A stretch of 7,716 nt of DNA from Candidatus Woesearchaeota archaeon (GTDB lineage: Archaea > Nanobdellota > Nanobdellia > Woesearchaeales > JACQSR01), in NCBI GenBank assembly GCA_023255615.1, contig JAHFLI010000059.1:1-7716 (forward strand), given 5' to 3'. This document shows, in pieces, positions 1 through 5,664 of the stretch. Below the pieces are notes generated by a model that worked only from the letters and a program-made list of their open reading frames with translations, was not told the DNA's origin and did no database searches. Position numbers and translations under genes: made by a program. Position 1 is the stretch's first letter; each line of letters starts with the position of its first letter.

Positions 1-495
1 TTCAATATTCATAACGGTAAAAAGGTTGATTATTCTTTAAATAGATTTGGCAAAAGAAGCTTAAATATTTTAAAGAGTGCTTCATATACCCTTCCCATGA
101 TATCCTTTCGTGGTTTGAGAGCGGACCAGACGATTGACTATGTTGTGAGGCGTGGTTGTATTCAAATTCAATTTGGGTGTCTTATTCAACAGCCAGTGCT
201 ATTTGTTCTTCCTGACCCCTTTAAGAAACAAACAGGAGATGGAAGAGCGCCAAGTGTCGTTTATATCGAACATCCCCTGCGCATTGAGTTTGGAAATTTT
301 GATCAGTTATCGCGTGCGAATCCTGACGGACGATTAGAGTACAAGGGACTACTGTGCTTTTATTTTATCAAAAGTGACAATACAAGACCGGAGTTAATGG
401 CAGCAAAAAGGGTGGAGGCGACATGTCGGCCTGTTGTAACAGCAAACTTTTATTCTATTGATGATACTTTATTTCCACCTATTTCTCCTCCGTAA
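1..495 (+). CDS. 3' end of an unrecognised protein (5' partial)
   Basis: The first reading frame is open from the first base to the TAA at 493-495, giving 164 codons without a stop, so the true start probably lies upstream of the window. A Met at 97 is possible, but the 32 codons before it are also open and look coding (Phe-Asn-Ile-His-Asn-Gly onward). I recognise no family. The visible part is mixed polar and hydrophobic, rich in short beta-like stretches (IQIQFGCLI, PVLFVLP, PSVVYIEH, GLLCFYFI). It has three scattered Cys, no membrane segment long enough to call, and a Pro-rich tail (FPPISPP). A soluble, beta-rich protein is the most I can infer. The next gene starts 39 bases later from its own promoter, so they are probably not in one operon. 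Confidence 0.6.
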   Translation, partial: FNIHNGKKVDYSLNRFGKRSLNILKSASYTLPMISFRGLRADQTIDYVVRRGCIQIQFGCLIQQPVLFVLPDPFKKQTGDGRAPSVVYIEHPLRIEFGNFDQLSRANPDGRLEYKGLLCFYFIKSDNTRPELMAAKRVEATCRPVVTANFYSIDDTLFPPISPP

Positions 496-504
496 AGCAC
501 TATA

Positions 505-512
505 TTTATATA
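505..512 (+). promoter_or_regulatory. TATA box of the bactofilin-like gene
   Basis: The bases TTTATATA match the archaeal TATA consensus. The box starts 30 bases before the ATG at 535, so transcription should begin at or within a base or two of the start codon (leaderless). No Shine-Dalgarno sequence precedes the ATG, which fits. A purine-rich stretch just upstream (GTAAAG) could serve as the BRE. Confidence 0.65.
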
Positions 513-534
513 CGGGATCGTCTTTAATGCCTGG

Positions 535-1671
535 ATGAAGATCACAAAAATAAGCGTTTGGATCGTGCTCGGTATTCTTCTTGCGTTGCCTACATTGGCG
601 GCTGTATTTGATAGTCCCAATCTGATTACCAAAGACCAGATCATAAACGATGATGTGTACATTGCAAGCAATAATGTTGACGTTGAAGGATTAATCAACG
701 GAGACTTAACAGTCGCAGCAGGAACCGTTACTCTTAATGGTAAAGTCAATGGAGATGTGGTTGTTACCGGTGGAAAACTCATCATCAACGGAGAAGTAAC
801 TGATGATGTTCGCGCAGCTGGTGGAGAAATTGATATCAACGGAAAAATTAATGATGACCTTATCGCAGCGGGCGGAGAAGTAACTATTGGAAAAGATGCC
901 ATTATTCTTGGAAGTGCGTCCATCTTCTCAGGATCCGTCGATGCTCATGGAAAAGTTGGCGAAGATTTAGATATCGTTTCTTATTCGAGAGGAGATGTTA
1001 ACATCGGCGGTGAAACGGATGGAAATATGAACGTCAAAGCCTCAAACATTCATCTCCTTAATAGCGCAAAAATAAACGGACAATTTAATTATACCAGTAA
1101 CAATGAAGCAATGATTGATCAAGGTGCAGAAATTAAAGGGGGCAGTCATTACACCATTATTGGCAATACTTCCTTTGGTCGAGAAACGATCTCATTTATC
1201 ATCTACTGGTTCTTGGCATCGTTGATTACGGGAATTATTCTCATCCTCATTTTTCCCGAATGGCTCGACGCTGTTGGTGTCAGCATTAAAAAGAATCCAC
1301 TCAAATCAATGGGTATTGGAGCAATTTCATTTGTTATCGTTTCCCTCCTCGTGATCTTTTTCTTTGTCACTATTATCGGAATTCCCATTGCATTACTCTT
1401 CCTGCTGTTTTTTGTGATCGCCCTCTACTTAACTAAAATTTTCACATCAATTTGGATTGGTAGTCTTGCGTTTTATCGCAGAAGGAAAAAACTAGGAAGA
1501 GGAGAACTCATCTTGCGATTTACTGGCGGATTAATTATCCTCACCATTCTCTTTGCTCTTCCGTATCTCGGATACCTCGCACGATTTCTCTCATTGATTC
1601 TCGGATTCGGTGGTATTATTACCTATTACTACTTCACGAAGGATTTATTGAAGAGAAGAAAAGAGGTATAA
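535..1671 (+). CDS. Bactofilin-like repeat domain fused to a multi-pass membrane domain
   Basis: This 378-residue protein starts with a hydrophobic signal segment (about 5-22, ending LAA). Next comes a Gly/Asn/Asp-rich beta-helix-like domain (about 35-210). The last third is hydrophobic, with membrane helices near 219-240, 258-280, 282-312, 326-345 and 348-367 and a basic tail (KRRKEV). The repeat region holds at least four 17-residue units (about 54-70, 71-87, 88-104, 105-121), each with a core like INGxVxxDVxAAGGxV. Such repeats are typical of polymer-forming bactofilin (CcmA) folds. The NPLKSMGIG and IGIPIALLF segments resemble the membrane domain that follows such repeats in many uncharacterised prokaryotic proteins. 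The inferred topology is repeats outside, anchored by the C-terminal helices. A role in envelope structure is plausible but unproven. The ATG suits the TATA box at 505-512. Confidence 0.75.
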   Translation: MKITKISVWIVLGILLALPTLAAVFDSPNLITKDQIINDDVYIASNNVDVEGLINGDLTVAAGTVTLNGKVNGDVVVTGGKLIINGEVTDDVRAAGGEIDINGKINDDLIAAGGEVTIGKDAIILGSASIFSGSVDAHGKVGEDLDIVSYSRGDVNIGGETDGNMNVKASNIHLLNSAKINGQFNYTSNNEAMIDQGAEIKGGSHYTIIGNTSFGRETISFIIYWFLASLITGIILILIFPEWLDAVGVSIKKNPLKSMGIGAISFVIVSLLVIFFFVTIIGIPIALLFLLFFVIALYLTKIFTSIWIGSLAFYRRRKKLGRGELILRFTGGLIILTILFALPYLGYLARFLSLILGFGGIITYYYFTKDLLKRRKEV

Positions 1672-1698
1672 GAACCACTGGCCACTTCTACGCAAACC

Positions 1699-1706
1699 AT
1701 AAATAG
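1699..1706 (+). promoter_or_regulatory. TATA box of the Cas4-like gene
   Basis: The bases ATAAATAG lie with their upstream edge 29 bases before the ATG at 1728. This predicts a leaderless start, so the nuclease gene has its own promoter rather than depending on the membrane-protein gene that ends 56 bases earlier. Confidence 0.55.
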
Positions 1707-1727
1707 AGAGAATGTATGGAATAAAGT

Positions 1728-2615
1728 ATGATTTCCGTGTCTATGCTCTCGGGTTATCTGTATTGTCCGCGAAAAGTCTTTCTGCAGTATGTATTGAAAC
1801 TTCAAGAGCCACCAAAAGAATCGTTAGTATTAGGAACGGTGCGTCATCACTGCTACGATGCAATTAATAAATCAGAAGAACACATCGTGCGATCAATACA
1901 AAAAGGATCTGTCTTCGAGGATATTCAAACAATCTACAAGCGAGAACATTTACGCATCTTGCGAGAAGCCGTTGCAAACAATCAGGAAAGTATCGTGAGC
2001 GTTCGTTTGCATCCTGAAGAAGTATTTCTAAGAAACCTAACATACATCATGTTTGAAAGTAGGCAACGTGCAACACATCTCCATCATTTCATTAAAAAAA
2101 ATGATGTCTTTGGCGATGAGCTCTGGAACATTCTCACTCCAAAAGTTATTTCTGAGCTCAAAGTAGAATCTCAACTATTAGGAGTGCGCGGCATTATTGA
2201 TCAAATTGAAGTACATCCCGACAAAAAAATACCCATTGAATTAAAAACAGGAACAGCGCCCCGTGAAGGTGTGTGGCCCGGACATAAAATTCAGGTGAGC
2301 GCGTATGGATTACTGATGGAAGAACATTTCCAAGAATCTGTTGAAGAAGGATTTGTAACGTATCTTGACGTGAACGACAGAAGAAAAGTTCCCTTTAACA
2401 TTTTCCTCAAGGAAGAAATCAAAGATCTGATTCACACCGTCAATCGATTAATTGAAAGCAAAAAAGTTCCCCCTATTCTTACTGAACGCGCGAAATGCAA
2501 ATCATGTGGACTGCGCGATCAATGTTATAATGAAGATCACATTAATGCCTTGGTGAAAGAATTAAGAGACTATAATGAAGAATTAGAAAAATTTTCCGCT
2601 CCGAATTTTGTTTGA
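1728..2615 (+). CDS. Cas4/RecB-like PD-(D/E)XK nuclease with Fe-S cysteines
   Basis: The 295-residue protein carries the full Cas4/Dna2-type nuclease signature: Cys13 in YLYCPRK; His40 after a Gly (GTVRH); Asp158 in RGIIDQIEV; Glu171 and Lys173 in IELKTG; the Q-x3-Y motif at Gln189 and Tyr193; and a C-terminal Cys triad at 257, 260 and 266 (CKSCGLRDQC). In this family the four Cys hold an Fe-S cluster, and His, Asp, Glu and Lys form the metal-dependent DNA cleavage site, so an active enzyme is expected. It is longer than typical CRISPR Cas4 (about 170-200 residues), mainly through an insert near 60-140 and a charged tail. There is no cas1, cas2 or CRISPR repeat here, so a repair or replication role is as likely as defence. 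The ATG agrees with the TATA box; the gene ends in TGA. Confidence 0.85.
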   Translation: MISVSMLSGYLYCPRKVFLQYVLKLQEPPKESLVLGTVRHHCYDAINKSEEHIVRSIQKGSVFEDIQTIYKREHLRILREAVANNQESIVSVRLHPEEVFLRNLTYIMFESRQRATHLHHFIKKNDVFGDELWNILTPKVISELKVESQLLGVRGIIDQIEVHPDKKIPIELKTGTAPREGVWPGHKIQVSAYGLLMEEHFQESVEEGFVTYLDVNDRRKVPFNIFLKEEIKDLIHTVNRLIESKKVPPILTERAKCKSCGLRDQCYNEDHINALVKELRDYNEELEKFSAPNFV

Positions 2616-2659
2616 CAATCGATGATAGATTTACTAAGAATAACATCTTCTATAGGAAT

Positions 2660-2842
2660 ATGGACAAAAAAGAATTTTGGAGAATCATGGAAGAGATAAT
2701 GAAAAAGCAGAAGAAGCGACAACGATCTAAAGGATTTAATCTCAACATGAAGAGTGAGAGATCATGGACTGCTGATGAAGTCAACGCATTAACCCATTTT
2801 ACTCTGTGGGGAGAAAGAACATGGAAAGTGAACCAAAAATAG
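2660..2842 (+). CDS. Possible small basic protein, unrecognised
   Basis: A 60-residue reading frame starts at the ATG at 2660. A weak TATA-like box (TTTACTAA, 2630-2637) lies 30 bases upstream, the same spacing as the convincing genes here. The frame also extends back to a TTG at 2612 that overlaps the nuclease stop codon, so translation coupled to the nuclease is an alternative (76 residues). The product is highly charged. Its first 25 residues look like an amphipathic helix with a Lys/Arg cluster (KKQKKRQRSK), followed by a Trp-containing segment (SWTADEVNALTHF). I recognise no family. It lies at the edge of a region of broken genes and may itself be a remnant or a chance frame. Confidence 0.35.
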   Translation: MDKKEFWRIMEEIMKKQKKRQRSKGFNLNMKSERSWTADEVNALTHFTLWGERTWKVNQK

Positions 2843-2914
2843 TCAATTTTACACTTGTTATTCAGCGAGAAATCACTTCTTCTGGAATTCTGAATGAACG
2901 GTTGGGAACAATAA

Positions 2915-3309
2915 ATGAAGTGGCCGCCGTCTCCAGATATTCAACCGACGCCCACTCAGCTCCCCTTCTTTATCGTTCTTTCGATCTTTGATGCACTCTC
3001 ATTGGGCTGAGCATCTCCTTTTTGATTGTTGGTTGGAATTGGGTCAAGAATTCAAATCCAAAGAAAAAGAATAGAACCATTGCCATGTACTTCTCTATAT
3101 CATGGATCATTGCAACGTGATGGTCTCATGACAATACCCATATTCACAACGGAATGAATGCACAAGGTCTACCCTATATAGAATATGGATATCATGTCAC
3201 CTTAATGATTGCCGTTCTGATTCTTGCCTATTGATTTATTGATTGGCTACAGGGAATCACAAAGTTTAAATATCACTGTGTCCATCTTTTAGCTCGTAGT
3301 ATATCATAG
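2915..3309 (+). pseudogene. Broken gene for a small multi-pass membrane protein
   Basis: No intact frame covers this stretch, but its pieces read as one membrane protein. From the ATG at 2915 one frame gives a Pro-rich start (KWPPSPDIQPTPTQ) and a hydrophobic segment (LPFFIVLSIFDALSLG), ending at the TGA at 3008. Another frame, open from 2992, continues with SISFLIVGWNWV, a basic loop (PKKKNRT) and a second helix (IAMYFSISWIIAT). A TGA at 3118 follows, then TGG, a His-rich loop (WSHDNTHIHNG), a third helix (HVTLMIAVLILAY), a TGA at 3232 and FIDWLQGITKF. Both in-frame TGAs sit where Trp would fit at helix ends, and one TGG-to-TGA change explains each. A frameshift is needed between about 2992 and 3007. 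The family is unknown. The frame ends at the TAG at 3307-3309 and may run past the ancestral end. A short frame at 2821-2988 could be a further fragment. Confidence 0.55.
3265..3272 (+). promoter_or_regulatory. Candidate TATA box upstream of the PRC-barrel gene
   Basis: TTTAAATA is a textbook archaeal TATA box. It would start transcription near 3294, giving a leader of about 30 bases. A second, weaker candidate (AGTATATC, 3298-3305) lies 28 bases before the ATG at 3326 and would give a leaderless transcript. The sequence alone does not decide between them. Both lie inside the remains of the upstream membrane-protein gene. Confidence 0.5.
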
Positions 3310-3325
3310 TGTGAGGCTGGAACCA

Positions 3326-3589
3326 ATGGCTGAAGAGGACAAGAAATTTTCTAAAAATCTTATGGGAAAAACAGTGGTAAGCAAGGCTGGAAAGCGCTTT
3401 GGTGAAGTGGGAGACATTATCTTCGAAACCAGAAGCGGAGAATTAATTCATCTCGTGCTCAAGAACCCGACATCCTACTGCGAAAAATTAGAATTAGAGA
3501 AAAGCAAAGACGGCAAATTGTTAGTACCGTTCAGCGCAGTCATGGCTGTTGGTGATTTTATGGTCATTGCAGAAGAAGATATTATTTAG
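3326..3589 (+). CDS. PRC-barrel domain protein
   Basis: This 87-residue protein is essentially one PRC-barrel domain, a small beta-barrel found in the ribosome-maturation factor RimM, in photosynthetic reaction-centre H subunits and in many stand-alone archaeal proteins. The opening strand pattern is typical: MGKTVVSKAGKRFGEVGDIIFETRSGELIHLVL, a short acidic/basic loop (LELEKSKDG), then LLVPFSAVMAVGDFMVIAE. The length matches free-standing archaeal PRC-barrel proteins, which are thought to bind RNA or protein partners, but the partner is unknown. I chose the ATG at 3326 over the GTG at 3311: the extra five residues are not part of the domain, and the ATG suits the nearest TATA-like box. It is intact although the genes on both sides are broken, which suggests it is under selection. 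Confidence 0.8.
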   Translation: MAEEDKKFSKNLMGKTVVSKAGKRFGEVGDIIFETRSGELIHLVLKNPTSYCEKLELEKSKDGKLLVPFSAVMAVGDFMVIAEEDII

Positions 3590-3600
3590 GCTACATACTT

Positions 3601-3608
3601 TTTTATTC
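3601..3608 (+). promoter_or_regulatory. TATA-like box before the Nudix remnant
   Basis: TTTTATTC lies with its upstream edge 29 bases before the ATG at 3630. The run of six T at 3599-3604 could also end the PRC-barrel transcript. Confidence 0.4.
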
Positions 3609-3629
3609 TCTTATTGATTTCTTTCATTG

Positions 3630-4041
3630 ATGACTCCAGAAAAACCTCCGATTCGATATGTTACTGCTGCACTAATCCTTCAACCAAACTCAGATCAAAT
3701 ATATCTTGTTGAACGGGCAAGACCTCCTGAGTTATGGGCGTTTTCAAGCAGCGTTGGGTTTTCTCGTTATTATGATGATCCAGCAGTAGCAGTTGCAAAA
3801 GAAGTTGAGGGGGATCTTGGATGCACATTTCACGTTGAATAGAATTGTCGCAACAATTGATGGAACTATTCCATCTCACTTCTATCAAGGAACTCTCGTT
3901 GGAGAACCTCGGCCTAATTTGAAATATGTCAAACGAGGACAATGGTTTTCTATTGAAGATGCTCGGCGATTGCAATTGGCTTTCGAACATAATCGGGTTC
4001 TTGATTTGTTAGTTCGAGAGTTGATGAATGAAGAGATTTAA
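3630..4041 (+). pseudogene. Nudix-like hydrolase gene broken by a +1 frameshift
   Basis: Two overlapping frames together make one Nudix-sized protein. The first runs from the ATG at 3630 to a TAG at 3840-3842; the second continues as RIVATIDGTIPSHFYQG and ends at the TAA at 4039-4041. Removing the T at 3840 joins them (HVE-RIVATIDG) into 136 residues, a usual Nudix length. Residues 43-65 keep the exact spacing of the Nudix box G-x5-E-x7-R-E-U-x-E-E-x-G-U, but with Asp49, Lys57, Gly61 and Asp62 in place of Glu, Arg, Glu and Glu. Only Gly43, Glu58 and Gly64 match. So both the frame and the metal-binding Glu residues have changed. Loss of function, a non-catalytic Nudix-fold protein hit by a recent frameshift, or an assembly error at 3840 are all possible. 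The TTG at 3627 is a poorer start than the ATG at 3630. Confidence 0.6.
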
Positions 4042-4204
4042 CTTTCCTCCTCATTAAAGACAAACTGTTAAAAAGATCAAAGGATAAACTCGCTCGTGTG
4101 CGCAATGACTGAGTGAACACCAGATGATCCGAAAGGAGATGATATACGGAAGTAACTGATGAGCGTGCACACTTTCTCATTAACGTTGATAAACCGGCAA
4201 AACA
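4042..4204 (+). other. Gene-free stretch with possible RNA structure
   Basis: No convincing coding frame is present on either strand. It can form an 8-bp stem (GTGTGCGC at 4096-4103 with GTGCACAC at 4165-4172, one G-T pair). This encloses a small GAAA-loop hairpin (TCC-GAAA-GGA, 4128-4137) and two copies of AGATGAT (4122-4128 and 4137-4143). These could belong to a small structured RNA, but nothing matches a known class. Confidence 0.25.
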
Positions 4205-4212
4205 TTTATATA
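4205..4212 (+). promoter_or_regulatory. TATA box of the vapBC operon
   Basis: A perfect TTTATATA lies 51 bases before the vapB ATG, predicting transcription from about 4233 and a leader of roughly 22 bases that holds the ribosome binding site. This differs from the leaderless layout of most neighbours. Confidence 0.65.
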
Positions 4213-4216
4213 GAAG

Positions 4217-4242
4217 TTATACTTAACATATAATTATTATAC
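4217..4242 (+). promoter_or_regulatory. Candidate VapB operator
   Basis: TTATAC occurs at 4217-4222 and again at 4237-4242, exactly 20 bases (about two helical turns) apart. Between them is the 8-bp palindrome ATAATTAT (4230-4237). The array starts just after the TATA box and covers the expected transcription start, where an autorepressing VapB dimer would be expected to bind. AT-rich sequence produces such matches easily, so this is a suggestion. Confidence 0.3.
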
Positions 4243-4244
4243 CA

Positions 4245-4252
4245 GAGGTGAT
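4245..4252 (+). promoter_or_regulatory. Strong Shine-Dalgarno sequence of vapB
   Basis: GAGGTGAT is fully complementary to the conserved 3' end of 16S rRNA and lies three bases before the ATG at 4256. It fixes the vapB start and is the strongest ribosome binding site in the window. Confidence 0.75.
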
Positions 4253-4255
4253 AGT

Positions 4256-4474
4256 ATGATTGTCTCAAAAACACGGAAATGGGGAGGATCGCTTGGAATA
4301 AGAATTCCGAACGATGTCGTGAGAGATTTACAGCTCCGGGAAGATGAAGAAGTAGAAATCGAGATAACAAGAAGAGAAAATCCTCTCAAAGAGTTATTTG
4401 GTAGCGGAAGGAAGAATAAAATTACCCGAGAGGAATTTGTCAAAACAAGACGATTGTTTGAAGAAAAGATATGA
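4256..4474 (+). CDS. vapB: VapB-type antitoxin, AbrB/MazE fold
   Basis: The 72-residue protein has an N-terminal swapped-hairpin AbrB/MazE DNA-binding domain (about 1-40). Its hallmark is KWGGSLGIRIPNDVVRDL (8-25), followed by an acidic strand (EDEEVEIEI). The C-terminal part (about 43-72, ending FVKTRRLFEEKI) is charged and probably helical, as expected for the segment that wraps round and blocks a PIN toxin. Antitoxins of this type bind their own promoter and form a complex with the toxin. Here the toxin gene follows with an ATGA overlap at 4471-4474, so the two are translationally coupled, in the usual antitoxin-first order. The length is normal for the family. Confidence 0.85.
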   Translation: MIVSKTRKWGGSLGIRIPNDVVRDLQLREDEEVEIEITRRENPLKELFGSGRKNKITREEFVKTRRLFEEKI

Positions 4475-4836
4475 CAAAATGCTTAGATACCTATATATTG
4501 ATTGAAATTCACAACGGAAATCCAGGTTTTGCTCATTTATTAGATGAAGAGATCGTAATAACGGATCTGACTTTTGCCGAATTTTATGGGAATCTACTAA
4601 GAAAACACAACAAAAAAACGGCAGATTATTGGGAGAGAAAACTATCGCTCTGTTGTCGGCCTGTCTCAAAAGAGCTGTTGATTCAATCAGTGATATTTCG
4701 GGTCGAACATGCAAAAGAGAACCTCTCCTTTTTCGACTGTGTTGGATACATGTTTTCCCGAAAAAATAATTTTGCCTTTGTGACTGGTGATAAAGCATTC
4801 AAAAACCGCGAAGGCGTGCTTTTTATTCCGAAATAA
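4471..4836 (+). CDS. vapC: VapC-type toxin, PIN-domain ribonuclease
   Basis: The 121-residue protein is a single PIN domain with the four acidic metal ligands in place: Asp6 (CLDTYILIE), Glu37 (TFAEFYG), Asp89 (SFFDCVGYMF) and Asp107 (VTGDKAF). Family members use Mg or Mn to cut RNA, often tRNA or rRNA, and are held inactive by the partner antitoxin. The complete acidic set and normal length suggest an active toxin. Its start codon overlaps the vapB stop (ATGA). The target RNA cannot be told from sequence. The pair could be a stability element or a stress regulator; it lies just after a region of broken genes, which fits an acquired module but does not prove one. Confidence 0.85.
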   Translation: MTKCLDTYILIEIHNGNPGFAHLLDEEIVITDLTFAEFYGNLLRKHNKKTADYWERKLSLCCRPVSKELLIQSVIFRVEHAKENLSFFDCVGYMFSRKNNFAFVTGDKAFKNREGVLFIPK

Positions 4837-4857
4837 TTCTCGTCGAGAAAATTTTTT
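4837..4857 (+). terminator. Hairpin plus T-run after vapC
   Basis: TTCTC-GTC-GAGAA (4837-4849) forms a five-pair hairpin, followed by AAA and six T (4852-4857), directly after the vapC stop. Archaeal termination depends mainly on the T-run, so this is a credible end for the operon. Confidence 0.55.
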
Positions 4858-4920
4858 CAAAAAAATAACATAAAAAGTTTTTAGAAAAAAAATCGTCTGA
4901 AAACCTGCAAAATAAAAAAG

Positions 4921-4930
4921 TTTATAAATA
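4921..4930 (+). promoter_or_regulatory. TATA box of the arginine decarboxylase unit
   Basis: TTTATAAATA is a strong archaeal TATA match. Transcription should begin near 4947-4950, about 157 bases before the decarboxylase ATG but only about 17 before the small ORF at 4967. The transcript would therefore carry the small ORF in front of the enzyme gene. Confidence 0.6.
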
Positions 4931-4966
4931 GATCCGTATCAATTGCAAAAAAGTAAAAATCGAGGA

Positions 4967-5110
4967 ATGGTCACATATTCACAACCTAAAACGGAAATGT
5001 TCCTTGTTTCACCCCATCACTGTCTTGGAAAAGTAAAAAAAAGAGAAGAATTCTATAGCGAATTAGATCATAAAAAATGCAAAACAACACATACTGAGGC
5101 TGAGAGATGA
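4967..5110 (+). CDS. Small 47-residue ORF overlapping the decarboxylase start
   Basis: From the ATG at 4967 a frame of 47 codons ends in a TGA at 5108-5110 that overlaps the next ATG as ATGA. The peptide is hydrophilic and Lys-rich, with six potential metal ligands (His17, His18, Cys19, His35, Cys38, His42) in HHC and HKKCKTTH clusters. I know no family for it. It could be a tiny partner of the decarboxylase, a leader peptide whose translation controls the enzyme, or a chance frame in a long leader. In its favour are the promoter spacing and the stop-start overlap. Against it are the weak ribosome binding site (GAGG only about one base from the ATG) and its shortness. A run of codons for one amino acid, as in classic attenuators, is absent. 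Confidence 0.4.
   Translation: MVTYSQPKTEMFLVSPHHCLGKVKKREEFYSELDHKKCKTTHTEAER
5096..5099 (+). promoter_or_regulatory. Shine-Dalgarno of the arginine decarboxylase
   Basis: GAGG lies seven bases before the ATG at 5107, inside the end of the small ORF. An in-frame TGA at 5101-5103 rules out any longer decarboxylase start. Confidence 0.5.
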
Positions 5111-5664
5111 TCACGAAGGGAGCTGCTATTTCTCCAGGAATTTTAATTGGAACGCGTATACCAAAGGATTATTTCATTAGTAAGGGAAAAGGAGAAAGCG
5201 ACATTACTGTTCACGCTGGTTCATATCATTTAGCATTGAAAGCCGCAGGCATTGAAATGTGCAATATCATGGTATACTCCTCTATCATGCCAGGAATTGC
5301 CCGAGAAGTACCCAAGCCAAAAACGCTTACTCACGGAGCAGTGCTTGAAACAATTATGGCGGTGCATAATACAACAAAAGGAAAGAGGGCAACCGCTGGA
5401 ATCATTTTCGGAATTCTCTACGATAAAAAAACCAAAGAACGCTTTGGCGGTTTGGTCTGTGAACACAATGGAGAATACACTTCAGAAGAGATTGGGAAAA
5501 AACTAAGGGCAAGCTTAAATGAATTATATATCAACGGATTCGACGATAAATATGACCTGAGAGATATTACGTTAAATGTTGAGAGCTTCCAAGTCAAAAA
5601 GAAGTATGGAACTGCATTAGTCGCGATTTGTTTTGTCAATTATCTCGTTCCGATTATTAAATAA
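5107..5664 (+). CDS. pdaD: Pyruvoyl-dependent arginine decarboxylase proenzyme
   Basis: The 185-residue protein matches the PvlArgDC family (type enzyme from Methanocaldococcus jannaschii), which converts arginine to agmatine and CO2 using a pyruvoyl group made from an internal Ser. The self-cleavage motif YSSIMPGIAREV is present, so cleavage is expected between Ser58 and Ser59, giving a beta chain of about 6 kDa and an alpha chain with the N-terminal pyruvoyl. The region before it (GESDITVHAGSYHLALKAAGI) matches the family's substrate-side segment. Glu119 in GLVCEHNG corresponds to the conserved catalytic Glu of the jannaschii enzyme (MEYEG). Later helices (SEEIGKKLRASL) and the closing strand (YGTALVAICFVNYL) are typical. 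It is slightly longer than the 165-residue type enzyme. It converges on the agmatine-using fusion gene, so both ends of the route are encoded side by side. Confidence 0.92.
   Translation: MITKGAAISPGILIGTRIPKDYFISKGKGESDITVHAGSYHLALKAAGIEMCNIMVYSSIMPGIAREVPKPKTLTHGAVLETIMAVHNTTKGKRATAGIIFGILYDKKTKERFGGLVCEHNGEYTSEEIGKKLRASLNELYINGFDDKYDLRDITLNVESFQVKKKYGTALVAICFVNYLVPIIK

Noticed and set aside
450..923. Long minus-strand frame (157 codons) opposite the bactofilin-like gene
   Set aside because: It lies antisense to a well-supported repeat protein, and its Ser/Pro/Thr-rich composition is the mirror of the Gly/Asn/Asp repeats. It has no promoter.
1728..2615. CRISPR locus suggested by the Cas4-like gene
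   Set aside because: No regularly spaced repeats and no cas1, cas2 or effector genes occur in the window.
2806..2991. 61-codon plus-strand frame (MGRKNMESEP...)
   Set aside because: It overlaps the start of the membrane-protein remains, where the other frame gives a clear hydrophobic helix. It has no good promoter or recognisable domain. It is kept only as a possible fragment.
2915..3309. Genetic-code change with TGA as Trp, or selenocysteine at TGA
   Set aside because: Intact genes here end in TGA (nuclease, vapB) and use TGG for Trp. A frameshift is needed as well, so decay explains the stretch more simply. I saw no obvious SECIS-like element.
3793..4041. Independent gene starting at a TTG inside the Nudix remnant
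   Set aside because: Its first residues are out of frame with the Nudix box, while the rest continues the Nudix fold exactly after removal of one base. It is better read as the second half of a broken gene.
4131..4172. Hammerhead ribozyme (CTGATGAG with a nearby GAAA)
   Set aside because: The bases next to CTGATGA and GAAA cannot pair to form stem II, and no matching stem III was found in any permutation.
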